A stretch of DNA of 13,204 nt from an uncultured Clostridia bacterium. Its GTDB lineage: Bacteria > Bacillota_A > Clostridia > UMGS1840 > HGM11507. The translations under genes and the position numbers were made by a program. The stretch lies in the NCBI GenBank assembly GCA_934403665.1, contig CAKRUL010000009.1:1-13204 (forward strand), given 5' to 3'. Shown here in pieces: positions 1 to 6,398 of the stretch; positions within the stretch are counted from its first letter, which is position 1; every line of letters starts with the position of its first letter. A model generated the notes under the pieces. It had not been told where the DNA came from and searched no databases. It saw only the letters and a list, made by a program, of their open reading frames with translations.

Positions 1-785
1 TTATCGTCCAGAATCTCAAAAAAGCCCTGAACCTTTTTCACATCCTTGAACTCCGGAAGTGCGAGGATATTGTTCTGCCCGCTTAACAGAATCTCATTTT
101 CATTCATCTCGTTGACGGTGAAATACACGAAATCAATAATCGAGGTCAGAAGATCTTTGTCGCCGGAGAGCCGCTGAAGAATTTTTTCCACATTCTGAAT
201 ACCGAGGTGTTCCAGCGGAACGTTTGCCAGCACTTCGTTGAGTACGTCGCGCAGAGAAAGCACAAACTCTTCGGTGATTTCCTCCTCCAGACGGAGCGTT
301 TTGCTTTTCACCAGACCGGAATCGGTAATCAGCACCAAATGGAGGGAATGGGCGTCAATTTTCATCAGTTCAAACCGTTTGATACAACCCTTCTTTAAAT
401 CAGGTGTCAAAGCGATGGCGGTCAGGTTGGTGTGCTTTGAGGTGATGTCCAATACTTTTTTGATATAATCGTTCAATTCCTCCGCTTTATGGCAGACCTG
501 CCTGCGCAGCTCGGCGAATTCATTGAGCGTCACCAGATATTTGCGCATCAGATTGTCCACATAAGCACGATAACCTAAATAGGAAGGAATCCTGCCTGCC
601 GATGTATGCGGCTGTTCCAGATACCCCATATCCTCTAAATCAGCCATCTCGTTTCGTATGGTGGCGGAGGATAAATTCAGTTCGTCCATTTTGGAAATCG
701 TCCGGGAACTGACCGGTTCTGCCGTGAAGATATAGTAATCTACCAAAGCCTTTAAAATCCGAGATTTTCTGTCATTCAAATCCAT
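1..785 (-). CDS. hrcA: Heat-inducible transcription repressor HrcA (partial, C-terminus off the left edge)
   Basis: HrcA represses class I heat-shock genes (hrcA-grpE-dnaK-dnaJ and groESL) by binding CIRCE in the cytoplasm; its folding depends on GroEL. The reverse strand reads 261 codons from ATG at 785 without a stop to base 1; the family is usually about 340-350 residues, so roughly the last quarter is missing. The N-terminal winged helix is clear: DRKSRILKALVDYYI (residues 5-19), EPVSSRTIS (23-31), recognition helix SSATIRNEMADLE (39-51), then the diagnostic HTSAGRIPS (60-68) and GYRAYVD. The rest matches the GAF-like central domain. The start is fixed by AAAGGAGG about 8 bases upstream. 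A CIRCE element and a consensus promoter lie upstream, so it is autoregulated. In related bacteria grpE and dnaK follow, which here would be to the left of the window (inference). Confidence 0.96.
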   Translation of the reverse strand, partial: MDLNDRKSRILKALVDYYIFTAEPVSSRTISKMDELNLSSATIRNEMADLEDMGYLEQPHTSAGRIPSYLGYRAYVDNLMRKYLVTLNEFAELRRQVCHKAEELNDYIKKVLDITSKHTNLTAIALTPDLKKGCIKRFELMKIDAHSLHLVLITDSGLVKSKTLRLEEEITEEFVLSLRDVLNEVLANVPLEHLGIQNVEKILQRLSGDKDLLTSIIDFVYFTVNEMNENEILLSGQNNILALPEFKDVKKVQGFFEILDD

Positions 786-888
786 AATGGCATCCTCCTT
801 TAACACGGTTTACAGTGCGGAGTGTACGGTTTACAGCAGACGGTCTGTTCCGCTGTAAAGAGCAGGGCGCAATGTGATTTGTTGTTTG

Positions 889-915
889 TTAGCACTCTCG
901 TTCGTTGATTGCTAA
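889..915 (-). promoter_or_regulatory. CIRCE operator (HrcA binding site)
   Basis: The plus strand reads TTAGCACTC (889-897), a 9-base spacer, then GATTGCTAA (907-915). The consensus is TTAGCACTC-N9-GAGTGCTAA, so there is one mismatch, in the right arm. It begins just downstream of the predicted hrcA start point, a position that lets HrcA block its own transcription. Confidence 0.95.
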
Positions 916-924
916 TCTAAACCT

Positions 925-953
925 AAAATAGCACCTTTTTCACCGTTTGTCAA
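925..953 (-). promoter_or_regulatory. Sigma-A promoter of hrcA
   Basis: On the minus strand the -35 is TTGACA (948-953) and the -10 is TATTTT (925-930), with a 17-base spacer. The predicted start near 918 puts CIRCE at about +3 to +29. Confidence 0.88.
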
Positions 954-1086
954 GGGGAATTCTGTACATGATTTGTGAACGAATCCGAAAAATGAAATTT
1001 TTCATTCGTAAAAGCCCTCTTTTCTTTCAAAAAGAATACAAATTTATGAATAAAACGTGAAGAAATGCAGGAAAAGAAGAAAGCTA

Positions 1087-1115
1087 TTGCAAAAACGAGG
1101 AAAATACAGTATACT
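1087..1115 (+). promoter_or_regulatory. Sigma-A promoter of ddh
   Basis: -35 TTGCAA (1087-1092), 17-base spacer, -10 TATACT (1110-1115), followed by a short leader and GAGGAGG at about 1138-1144 before the ATG at 1154. It is separate from the CIRCE promoter, so ddh is probably not HrcA-controlled. Confidence 0.75.
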
Positions 1116-1153
1116 AACAATAGAAAACGAACGAACAGAGGAGGTTTTTTTAC

Positions 1154-2146
1154 ATGTCCGATAAAATCAGAGTGGGAATTGTAGGGTACGGCAACCTGGG
1201 CAAAGGGGTTCATCTGGCGCTGACCCAAAATCCCGATATGGAGTTGAAGGGGGTTTTCACCCGCCGTTCTCCGGAGCAGGTGGAACTGAAAATTTCCAAT
1301 ACAAATGCATATAAAATAGAGGATCTGGAAAGCTTTGAGAAAGAGATCGACGTGCTGATTCTCTGCGGCGGTTCTGCAACCGATCTGCCTCAGCAGGGAC
1401 CGGAGCTGGTAAAACGTTTTAACACGGTGGACAGCTTTGATACGCATGCAAAAATTCCGGAGTATTTCTCCCGGTTGGATGCCAACGGAAAGGCAGGCGG
1501 CAATGTCGGCATTTTCTCCGTCGGCTGGGATCCCGGACTGTTTTCCATTTCCCGGATGCTTTTCGGCGCTTGCATGCCGAATGGAAAGGACTACACATTT
1601 TGGGGCAAAGGGGTCAGTCAGGGACATTCCGATGCGATCCGCCGGGTGAAGGGCGTGAAAAATGCCATTCAATATACCGTGCCGATCAAAGAAGCGGTTG
1701 AAACTGCCAGAAGCGGCAAGAATATTGAGCTGGAAACACGTCAGAAACATTTGCGGGAATGTTATGTGGTCGCCGAAGAAGGGGCAGACAAAAAACGGAT
1801 TGAGTTTGAGATCAAGGAAATGCCCAATTACTTTGCGGATTATGACACCAAGGTTTATTTCATCAGCGAGGAAGAACTTTTGAAAAACCACAGCAAGATG
1901 CCGCACGGCGGTTTTGTCATCCGCAGCGGAAAAACCGGCATCGATATGGAGCATAATCACCTGATGGAATTTTCTCTGAAGCTGGACAGCAATCCCGAAT
2001 TCACCTCCAGCGTGCTTGTGGCATATGCAAGAGCGGCGTATCGCCTTTCCAAGGAAGGAAAGAGCGGCGGCTTCTCCGTTTTTGATATTCCGCTTTGCTA
2101 TCTTTCTCCAAAATCAGCGGAAGAACTTCGAAAAGAACTTTTGTAA
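1154..2146 (+). CDS. ddh: meso-Diaminopimelate D-dehydrogenase
   Basis: This NADPH-dependent cytoplasmic enzyme (EC 1.4.1.16) reductively aminates L-2-amino-6-oxopimelate, the open form of tetrahydrodipicolinate, to meso-diaminopimelate in one step, for peptidoglycan and lysine. The 330 residues fit the usual 320-330. The Rossmann dinucleotide loop GYGNLG is at 11-16. Family motifs follow in order: CGGSATD (71-77), DSFDTH (93-98), GWDPGLFS (124-131) and FWGKGVSQGHSDAIRR (149-164), which line the substrate and cofactor cleft in the Corynebacterium glutamicum enzyme. The start is supported by GAGGAGG about 10 bases upstream. It has its own promoter and terminator and looks monocistronic. The dehydrogenase route is present in only part of the Bacillota and may coexist with the acetylase or aminotransferase routes; that cannot be judged here. 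Confidence 0.95.
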   Translation: MSDKIRVGIVGYGNLGKGVHLALTQNPDMELKGVFTRRSPEQVELKISNTNAYKIEDLESFEKEIDVLILCGGSATDLPQQGPELVKRFNTVDSFDTHAKIPEYFSRLDANGKAGGNVGIFSVGWDPGLFSISRMLFGACMPNGKDYTFWGKGVSQGHSDAIRRVKGVKNAIQYTVPIKEAVETARSGKNIELETRQKHLRECYVVAEEGADKKRIEFEIKEMPNYFADYDTKVYFISEEELLKNHSKMPHGGFVIRSGKTGIDMEHNHLMEFSLKLDSNPEFTSSVLVAYARAAYRLSKEGKSGGFSVFDIPLCYLSPKSAEELRKELL

Positions 2147-2183
2147 GAATGATCGAAATGCGCTGATTGCAAGAAACTGTGTT

Positions 2184-2224
2184 TGCCGCCACCTTATATT
2201 TTGATATGGGATGGCGGCATTTTT
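2184..2224 (+). terminator. Rho-independent terminator after ddh
   Basis: TGCCGCCA (2184-2191) pairs with TGGCGGCA (2212-2219), 20-base loop, followed by a T-run (2220-2224). In the opposite direction the hairpin has no T-run, so it mainly serves ddh; the convergent repeat-protein gene ends at 2253. Confidence 0.75.
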
Positions 2225-2252
2225 ACTGTCTTTAGGAAATGCCGAAAGGAAA

Positions 2253-3104
2253 CTAAGCTTTTTGCTTTTCTGCGGCAAGCAGCTTTTCATAAACCTCATC
2301 GTACTCCATTCCTTTTACGGACAGCGTTACCCCTTGATAGGTGACAGAAGCCAGATTATCACAAAAAAGGAAAGTGTCTTCCTCGATTGCGCTCACATTG
2401 CAGGATAGGGTGACAGAGGTTAAACCGCTGCAGTCTTCAAAGGCCCGTGATTCAATTTTTTTCACATTTTCCGGGATGGTGACAGAGGACAAAGAGGTGC
2501 ACGTTGAGAAAGCATAGCATCCTATATGTGTCACGCTGTTTGGAATGGTGACCGAGGATAAAGAAGTGCATGAGGCAAAGGCGTCTTCTCCGATCCTGAC
2601 AACACTTTCCGGAATGGTGACCGAGGTCAAGGCAGTGCAGTTGGAAAAAGCAGCGTCCGCGATTTCTGTCATGCCGGAGGGGAGAGAAACGGATCGAAGG
2701 TTGGCGCAGTTGGAAAAAGCAGCATTATTGATCTGTCTGACACTTTTCGGGATCACAAGGGAGGTCAGACTGGTACAGTCGGAGAAGGCGAGCGCGCCGA
2801 TTTGCTGTACTGTGCGGGGAAGGTCGATGGAGTGCAGACTTGCACAATGCGAAAAGGCAAGACTGGCAATCTCGGTGACGCCATAGGGAATATTGACGGC
2901 AGTCAGGGCAGAGCAGCCATCGAAAGCAGATTTTCCGATCTTGGTTACCCCGGAGGGAAGCGTCACTGAGGTGATTCTGTCACAGCCGGAAAAGGCACCA
3001 GCTCCAATGGAGGTGATCCCGTCAGGAACTTCGACCTCTGTAATCCACCTTCTTTTTTTGAATTTTGTCAGTTTTCCGCCCTCAATTTTGAATTTTGCTT
3101 TCAT
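2253..3104 (-). CDS. BspA-type leucine-rich repeat (LRR_5) protein, no signal peptide
   Basis: A 283-residue protein built almost wholly of BspA/LRR_5 repeats. After a 20-residue basic cap (MKAKFKIEGGKLTKFKK...) come ten complete 23-residue units (residues 21-250) of the pattern IPxxVxxIGxxAFxxC, an eleventh partial unit (LASVTYQGV), and a charged tail ending AEKQKA. Such solenoids bind proteins or glycans; most characterised members are surface-exposed, but this one shows no signal peptide, membrane segment, SLH or sorting motif, so a cytoplasmic location is likely. The ATG at 3104 is chosen because AAAGGAG sits about 8 bases upstream; an in-frame ATG at 3122 has no such site. A promoter is present at 3181-3209. 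No function can be assigned; the gene stands alone between convergent ddh and divergent fabV. Confidence 0.88.
   Translation of the reverse strand: MKAKFKIEGGKLTKFKKRRWITEVEVPDGITSIGAGAFSGCDRITSVTLPSGVTKIGKSAFDGCSALTAVNIPYGVTEIASLAFSHCASLHSIDLPRTVQQIGALAFSDCTSLTSLVIPKSVRQINNAAFSNCANLRSVSLPSGMTEIADAAFSNCTALTSVTIPESVVRIGEDAFASCTSLSSVTIPNSVTHIGCYAFSTCTSLSSVTIPENVKKIESRAFEDCSGLTSVTLSCNVSAIEEDTFLFCDNLASVTYQGVTLSVKGMEYDEVYEKLLAAEKQKA
2355..3044 (-). repeat. Ten tandem 69-bp coding repeats (LRR_5 units)
   Basis: Ten 69-base units encode the 23-residue repeats. At DNA level the units differ, but those around 2460-2640 share near-identical stretches such as GGAATGGTGACCGAGG, which suggests recent unit duplication and a risk of copy-number change. 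Confidence 0.85.
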
Positions 3105-3180
3105 ATACTCGCTCCTTTTCATAAAAATTAACTGTGTACAACAGGATTCTATGGAAAATTTATGAATTCTTTACAGTGCA

Positions 3181-3209
3181 ATCATACCACGCATCGTATT
3201 CGTTTGCAA
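3181..3209 (-). promoter_or_regulatory. Sigma-A promoter of the LRR gene
   Basis: Minus strand: -35 TTGCAA (3204-3209), 17-base spacer, -10 TATGAT (3181-3186), about 75 bases before the chosen ATG. Confidence 0.75.
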
Positions 3210-3319
3210 GACTTATTTGTCACAACCTTTGAAAAGCTTGCGGGCGTGTGTGCGGGAGGTTATCCTTTTCTCTCTCTTTCCTATTCTTTTCTTTCCTTTC
3301 CTTTGTTTCAAAACCGGCT

Positions 3320-3403
3320 GCATTTTGGCAAAAAGCAACCGCATTTTCCACAAACGCGGCTGCGTTATTGAAAAAAACGCGTGCACGCTTTTTTTTCAAA
3401 AAG
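3320..3403. repeat. Degenerate 21-base tandem repeat, four units
   Basis: Units start at 3320, 3341, 3362 and 3383. The first three share GCRTTWT at the 5' end, an A-rich middle and a GC-containing 3' end; the fourth (GCACGCTTTT...) is the most diverged. A 21-base period is two helical turns with phased A/T tracts, so bent DNA or a multi-site operator is possible; neither is proven. Confidence 0.55.
3370..3397. repeat. 28-base near-perfect palindrome
   Basis: The core GCGTGCACGC (3379-3388) is a perfect palindrome, flanked by seven As (3371-3377) and seven Ts (3390-3396) and closed by G/C, with one mismatched pair (3378/3389). As RNA it could form a short hairpin with a U-run; as DNA it could be a dimeric repressor site. 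Confidence 0.6.
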
Positions 3404-3424
3404 TCCGGGAACACAGATTATTCC

Positions 3425-3453
3425 TTGTGCTGAGAGGATTTTTGTGATAAAAT
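3425..3453 (+). promoter_or_regulatory. Candidate fabV promoter
   Basis: -10-like TAAAAT (3448-3453) with a weak -35 TTGTGC (3425-3430) at 17 bases, downstream of the 21-base repeats. The poor -35 would suit an activated promoter, but the assignment is tentative. Confidence 0.4.
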
Positions 3454-3510
3454 AAGAACCGGTTCAAAAGCATTCATTGAAAAAAACAGTACGGAAAGGG
3501 GCTCTGTGTC

Positions 3511-4695
3511 ATGATCATTCAGCCAAAAACAAGAGGTTTTATTTGTACAACGGCACATCCGGACGGGTGTCGTCAGAATGTGAAAAATCAAATCGAATAT
3601 ACGAAAAAAATGCCCAAATGTCAGACGGTAAAAAATGCATTGATTATAGGTGCTTCCACCGGATACGGACTGGCATCCCGCATTGCGCTGGCATACAGCT
3701 GTGATGCTGCAACCATCGGCGTCATCTTCGATAAGCCGGCTTCGGGAAAACGCACAGCGACAGCCGGTTGGTATAACACTGCTGCCTTTGAAACCTATGC
3801 CGGAGAAGATGGACTTTACGCAAAAACCATCAACGGAGACGCCTTTTCTCAGGAGATCAAACAGCAGGTGATTGATCTGATTCGAAAGGATCTGGGTAAG
3901 ATCGATCTGGTTGTCTATAGCTTGGCCGCTCCACGCCGTGCGATGGCGGACGGGACTGTTTATTCTTCCGTTCTGAAGACGGTGGGGAAAGAATACACCA
4001 ACAAAACGGTTGATTTGCGGACCGATGAGATTACGGAAATCACGGTTCCGATTGCTACGGAGGAAGAAATTCAAAACACCGTCAAAGTCATGGGCGGCGA
4101 GGATTGGATGGACTGGATAGACGTCCTTTCCAAAGCAGATGTTTTGGCAGATAACGCGGTCACGGTTGCTTATTCCTATATCGGGCCGGAATTGACGCAC
4201 CCCATGTATTTGGAGGGCTCCATCGGCATGGCAAAAAAACACCTGTTTGAGACCTCCCAAAAAATCAAGGAGGCATATCACGGTGTTCAGGCATATATTT
4301 CGGTCAACAAAGCGCTTGTTACGCAGTCCAGCGCAGCAATTCCGATTGTGCCGCTGTATATTGCCCTTTTGTATCGGGTCATGAAGAAAAAGGGGCTGCA
4401 CGAAGGCTGTATGGAGCAGATTTACCGCATGTTTCATGACAAGCTGTTTGCACAGCCGCCGGTCACGGATGAGCAGGGGCGGCTGCGTCCTGATGACTGG
4501 GAAATGCGGGAGGATGTTCAACGGGAGGTAGCACAGCTTTGGAATGAGGTGTCCACCGAAAATGTACGGCAATTATCCGACATCGAGGGGTATTGGGACG
4601 ACTTTTTCCATATGTTTGGCTTCCGGATAGACGGAATCGATTATGAAAAGGAAACCGATCCTGCGGTCGAAATTCCGAGTCTCTCTATAGAGTAA
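3511..4695 (+). CDS. fabV: trans-2-Enoyl-CoA/ACP reductase, FabV/Ter type
   Basis: NADH-dependent reductase of trans-2-enoyl-ACP or enoyl-CoA (EC 1.3.1.9/1.3.1.44): the last step of each fatty-acid elongation round, or crotonyl-CoA to butyryl-CoA reduction in the Ter branch. The 394 residues match the family (about 395-400). The N-terminus MIIQPKTRGFICTTAHPDGC is the standard start. The cofactor loop GASTGYG is at 48-54, YSLAAPRR at 136-143, and the catalytic motif Y-x8-K is at Tyr233 and Lys242, followed by a second Lys243. The C-terminal FabV region (DIEGYWDDFFHMFGF, 357-371) is intact. GAAAGGGG lies about 10 bases before the ATG. FabV enzymes are larger than FabI and the characterised ones resist triclosan. 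Whether it is the main FAS-II reductase or a butyrate-type enzyme cannot be told from sequence. No terminator precedes the DUF975 gene 112 bases on, so co-transcription is possible. Confidence 0.96.
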   Translation: MIIQPKTRGFICTTAHPDGCRQNVKNQIEYTKKMPKCQTVKNALIIGASTGYGLASRIALAYSCDAATIGVIFDKPASGKRTATAGWYNTAAFETYAGEDGLYAKTINGDAFSQEIKQQVIDLIRKDLGKIDLVVYSLAAPRRAMADGTVYSSVLKTVGKEYTNKTVDLRTDEITEITVPIATEEEIQNTVKVMGGEDWMDWIDVLSKADVLADNAVTVAYSYIGPELTHPMYLEGSIGMAKKHLFETSQKIKEAYHGVQAYISVNKALVTQSSAAIPIVPLYIALLYRVMKKKGLHEGCMEQIYRMFHDKLFAQPPVTDEQGRLRPDDWEMREDVQREVAQLWNEVSTENVRQLSDIEGYWDDFFHMFGFRIDGIDYEKETDPAVEIPSLSIE

Positions 4696-4807
4696 TGGAT
4701 TTTTCTCCTGACATGGGATGACGAAATTCCGCACCTTGCGGAACTCCGGAAACAGGCAGAGGAGACACGGAAAGAAACAGAAGACAGAAACAAGTGGGGG
4801 AAACCGA

Positions 4808-5521
4808 ATGAAAGGAAACCTTTCGATTGGGGAAATCAAACAAAAAAGTTTTAACATGCTGCGCGGCCGCTGGACAACAGCCGTTATACTGGCGCTGTTT
4901 TATGCGCTGTTTAACGGGGTTGCCTCCGGCTTGCAGGTTTATTTGGCAGAGGCGAAAACCGCATTGCTGGTTATCGTGATTCTGCTGTCGTTTGCGGAAA
5001 GCTTTTTGGATTTGGGAATGCGGCTTGGAATGCTTGGTTACAGCCGGGGTCAGGTTCCCACGGTTGGGTGCATTTTCGATGCGGCTCGCTATTATCCGAA
5101 GGCGCTTTTCTATTATATTCCGGTCAAGGCATTGTTTTTGCTGATGAATGCCGGCATGCTTTGGCTTTCGGGCTATCTGATGCAAAACACTTCCGGATTG
5201 CTGACTCTGTTGCCGATTGTTACAATGCTGGCGGTTTTGTTCGGACTGGCTGTCCTGACCGCCGGGTTTATGCCGATGCTTTATCTGATTTTGGATCATC
5301 CGGATATCAAAATAGGAGCGCTTTATGCAACCGCATGGAAGTACATGAGAGGTAACAAAATTAAGCTGGTTCTTATGCAGATCAGCTTTTTCGGCTGCTT
5401 TTTGCTGGGTGTGCTGACCTGTGGAATCGCCTTGCTCTTTGCCATCCCTTATCTGTATGTCGCGGAAAGCATGTTTTATAATGAGTTGATTCCTGCAGAG
5501 AATGAGGAGTCCGAACAATAA
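4808..5521 (+). CDS. DUF975 family integral membrane protein
   Basis: A 237-residue polytopic membrane protein of unknown function. The start LSIGEIKQKSFNMLRGRW, a charged amphipathic N-terminus leading into the first membrane segment, is typical of DUF975 proteins of Bacillota. Hydrophobic segments are near residues 22-41, 50-72, 99-122, 130-163 (probably two spans) and 186-212; the tail NEESEQ is acidic. The ATG at 4808 is chosen because GTGGGGG precedes it by about 6 bases and the family begins there; the frame is open further upstream from 4718 but reads a polar, non-homologous stretch. It lies 112 bases after fabV without a clear terminator between; the gap has a small inverted repeat (TTCCGC, 4727-4732, with GCGGAA, 4738-4743). 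A functional link to fabV is unproven. Confidence 0.85.
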   Translation: MKGNLSIGEIKQKSFNMLRGRWTTAVILALFYALFNGVASGLQVYLAEAKTALLVIVILLSFAESFLDLGMRLGMLGYSRGQVPTVGCIFDAARYYPKALFYYIPVKALFLLMNAGMLWLSGYLMQNTSGLLTLLPIVTMLAVLFGLAVLTAGFMPMLYLILDHPDIKIGALYATAWKYMRGNKIKLVLMQISFFGCFLLGVLTCGIALLFAIPYLYVAESMFYNELIPAENEESEQ

Positions 5522-5532
5522 GAGAGGAAACG

Positions 5533-5571
5533 AAAAAGGGGATGAAAATGACATTTTTTCATCCCCTTTTT
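5533..5571. terminator. Bidirectional terminator between DUF975 gene and Nudix gene
   Basis: A perfect 16-bp stem (5533-5548 with 5556-5571) and a 7-base loop. A-run on the left and T-run on the right make it work in both directions, ending the DUF975 transcript and the convergent Nudix transcript. Confidence 0.92.
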
Positions 5572-5610
5572 GTGTGCGAAAGAGAACTGACAAGGAAGAA
5601 GTCCCGCTTA

Positions 5611-6228
5611 TCAGTCCAATAAAGTCACCCATTCCTTGGAGCGGTATGCCCGAAAGCACATTTGAATTTGTTCCCCTGTATTTTTTTCTGTGGAGAGCTC
5701 GGGCAGTTCATTCTCCGGGAAATACCGGTATTCGGTGGTTTCAATATTTTTTTCAAACTGTCCGCCGAGCACGGAGCATTGCACAAAGACTTTGCAGACC
5801 CCATAAGCGTAAAGGGGCAGATTGTGTTTTGCCCTGTCCTGAATGGCGACGACTCTGTCGGCGGTTACCTCCAGACCCGCTTCTTCTTTTACTTCTTTGA
5901 CCGTGTTTTCTCCGACGGAGAGATTGACATCGCACCATCCGCCGGGTAGAGACCATTTTCCGTTGTTCTCCCGGACGAGAAGAACCTTGTCCTCCTCAAA
6001 AATAGCTGCGCGCGTGTCCAGCTTCGGCGTTTGATAGCCGCTTTCGTTGCAGAATAAGTCTTTCACTTTCTCTACAGGGATTTCTGTCATATGGGACATG
6101 ATTTCTGCGGAGATCTCCCGAATGCGCTCATAGCGCTCCCGGTCGTAGACATCCTTTCCATAGGTTAAACCGGCCTGCGCAAGGCTTTGCAATTCAATGG
6201 CCCAGTCAAGCCACACCTTTTCTTTCAT
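5611..6228 (-). CDS. Nudix hydrolase with Nudix_N_2 N-terminal domain
   Basis: A 205-residue cytoplasmic pyrophosphohydrolase that should cleave a nucleoside diphosphate linked to another group, using divalent metal; ADP-ribose or a related sugar nucleotide is the usual guess. Residues 5-60 (WLDWAIELQSLAQAGLTYGKDVYDRERYERIREI) match the N-terminal domain of this subfamily (PF12535 type, B. subtilis YjhB-like). The Nudix box follows LPGGW at 94-98: G97...KEVKEEAGL (111-119), with catalytic Glu115/Glu116. Its first consensus Glu is Leu103 and the usual Arg is Lys111, both tolerated in this branch. The ATG at 6228 is chosen by AAGGAG 7 bases upstream; the frame is open to 6345 but the promoter lies in that extension. 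The stop is TGA followed at once by TAA. Substrate unknown. Confidence 0.92.
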   Translation of the reverse strand: MKEKVWLDWAIELQSLAQAGLTYGKDVYDRERYERIREISAEIMSHMTEIPVEKVKDLFCNESGYQTPKLDTRAAIFEEDKVLLVRENNGKWSLPGGWCDVNLSVGENTVKEVKEEAGLEVTADRVVAIQDRAKHNLPLYAYGVCKVFVQCSVLGGQFEKNIETTEYRYFPENELPELSTEKNTGEQIQMCFRAYRSKEWVTLLD

Positions 6229-6261
6229 ACGCTTCTCCTTATGTGTGTTGATGATAGATCT

Positions 6262-6290
6262 ATGATACCGTTTTTCTTCCGAAAAAGCAA
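6262..6290 (-). promoter_or_regulatory. Promoter of the Nudix gene
   Basis: Minus strand: -35 TTGCTT (6285-6290), 17-base spacer, -10 TATCAT (6262-6267). A 10-base palindrome ATAGATCTAT (6254-6263) overlaps the -10 edge and start point and could be an operator half. Confidence 0.65.
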
Positions 6291-6398
6291 CAGCAGGAAT
6301 CGAAACGGATGGCATACCAATGGGACAAACAGTATTTCCTTGCACGTTTAAGATTGTCTCTTCTCCAGCTCTGCAAATCTTTTTTTAAAGGCATCCAA

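Larger units (their letters stand above)
786..1153. other. Divergent hrcA/ddh intergenic region
   Basis: This 368-base stretch holds both divergent promoters and the CIRCE operator, listed separately. Between them, 991-1006 reads AATGAAA-TT-TTTCATT, a 7-bp inverted repeat in AT-rich DNA with no obvious role. No credible open frame was found. Confidence 0.6.
3105..3510. other. Divergent LRR/fabV intergenic region
   Basis: 406 bases without a gene. It holds the promoter of the repeat-protein gene (3181-3209), a pyrimidine tract (3263-3304, one purine at 3283), a 21-base degenerate tandem repeat (3320-3403), a palindrome inside it (3370-3397) and a weak promoter candidate for fabV (3425-3453). 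Short open frames here are low-complexity by-products of the repeats. Confidence 0.6.

Noticed and set aside
991..1006. AATGAAA-TT-TTTCATT as a terminator or operator between hrcA and ddh
   Set aside because: Only AT pairs, no T-run in a useful place, and both flanking genes diverge from it; likely chance in AT-rich DNA.
898..1134. AACGAACGA shared by the hrcA leader (CIRCE spacer) and the ddh leader
   Set aside because: A 9-base low-complexity match; the CIRCE spacer is not conserved in general, so shared regulation is not supported.
950..1960. 336-codon open frame antisense to ddh
   Set aside because: It lies opposite a clear ddh, its translation has no recognisable motif or family-like composition, and no ribosome site fits. 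A long antisense shadow.
3418..4572. 384-codon open frame antisense to fabV
   Set aside because: fabV is unmistakable on the plus strand; the antisense product is His/Asn/Cys-rich nonsense typical of a reverse-frame shadow.
4727..4743. TTCCGC/GCGGAA inverted repeat after fabV as a terminator
   Set aside because: A 6-bp stem without a T-run; too weak to separate fabV from the DUF975 gene.
4685..5659. 324-codon minus-strand frame across the DUF975 gene
   Set aside because: Gln/His-rich shadow that runs through the bidirectional terminator at 5533-5571 and lacks a family signature.
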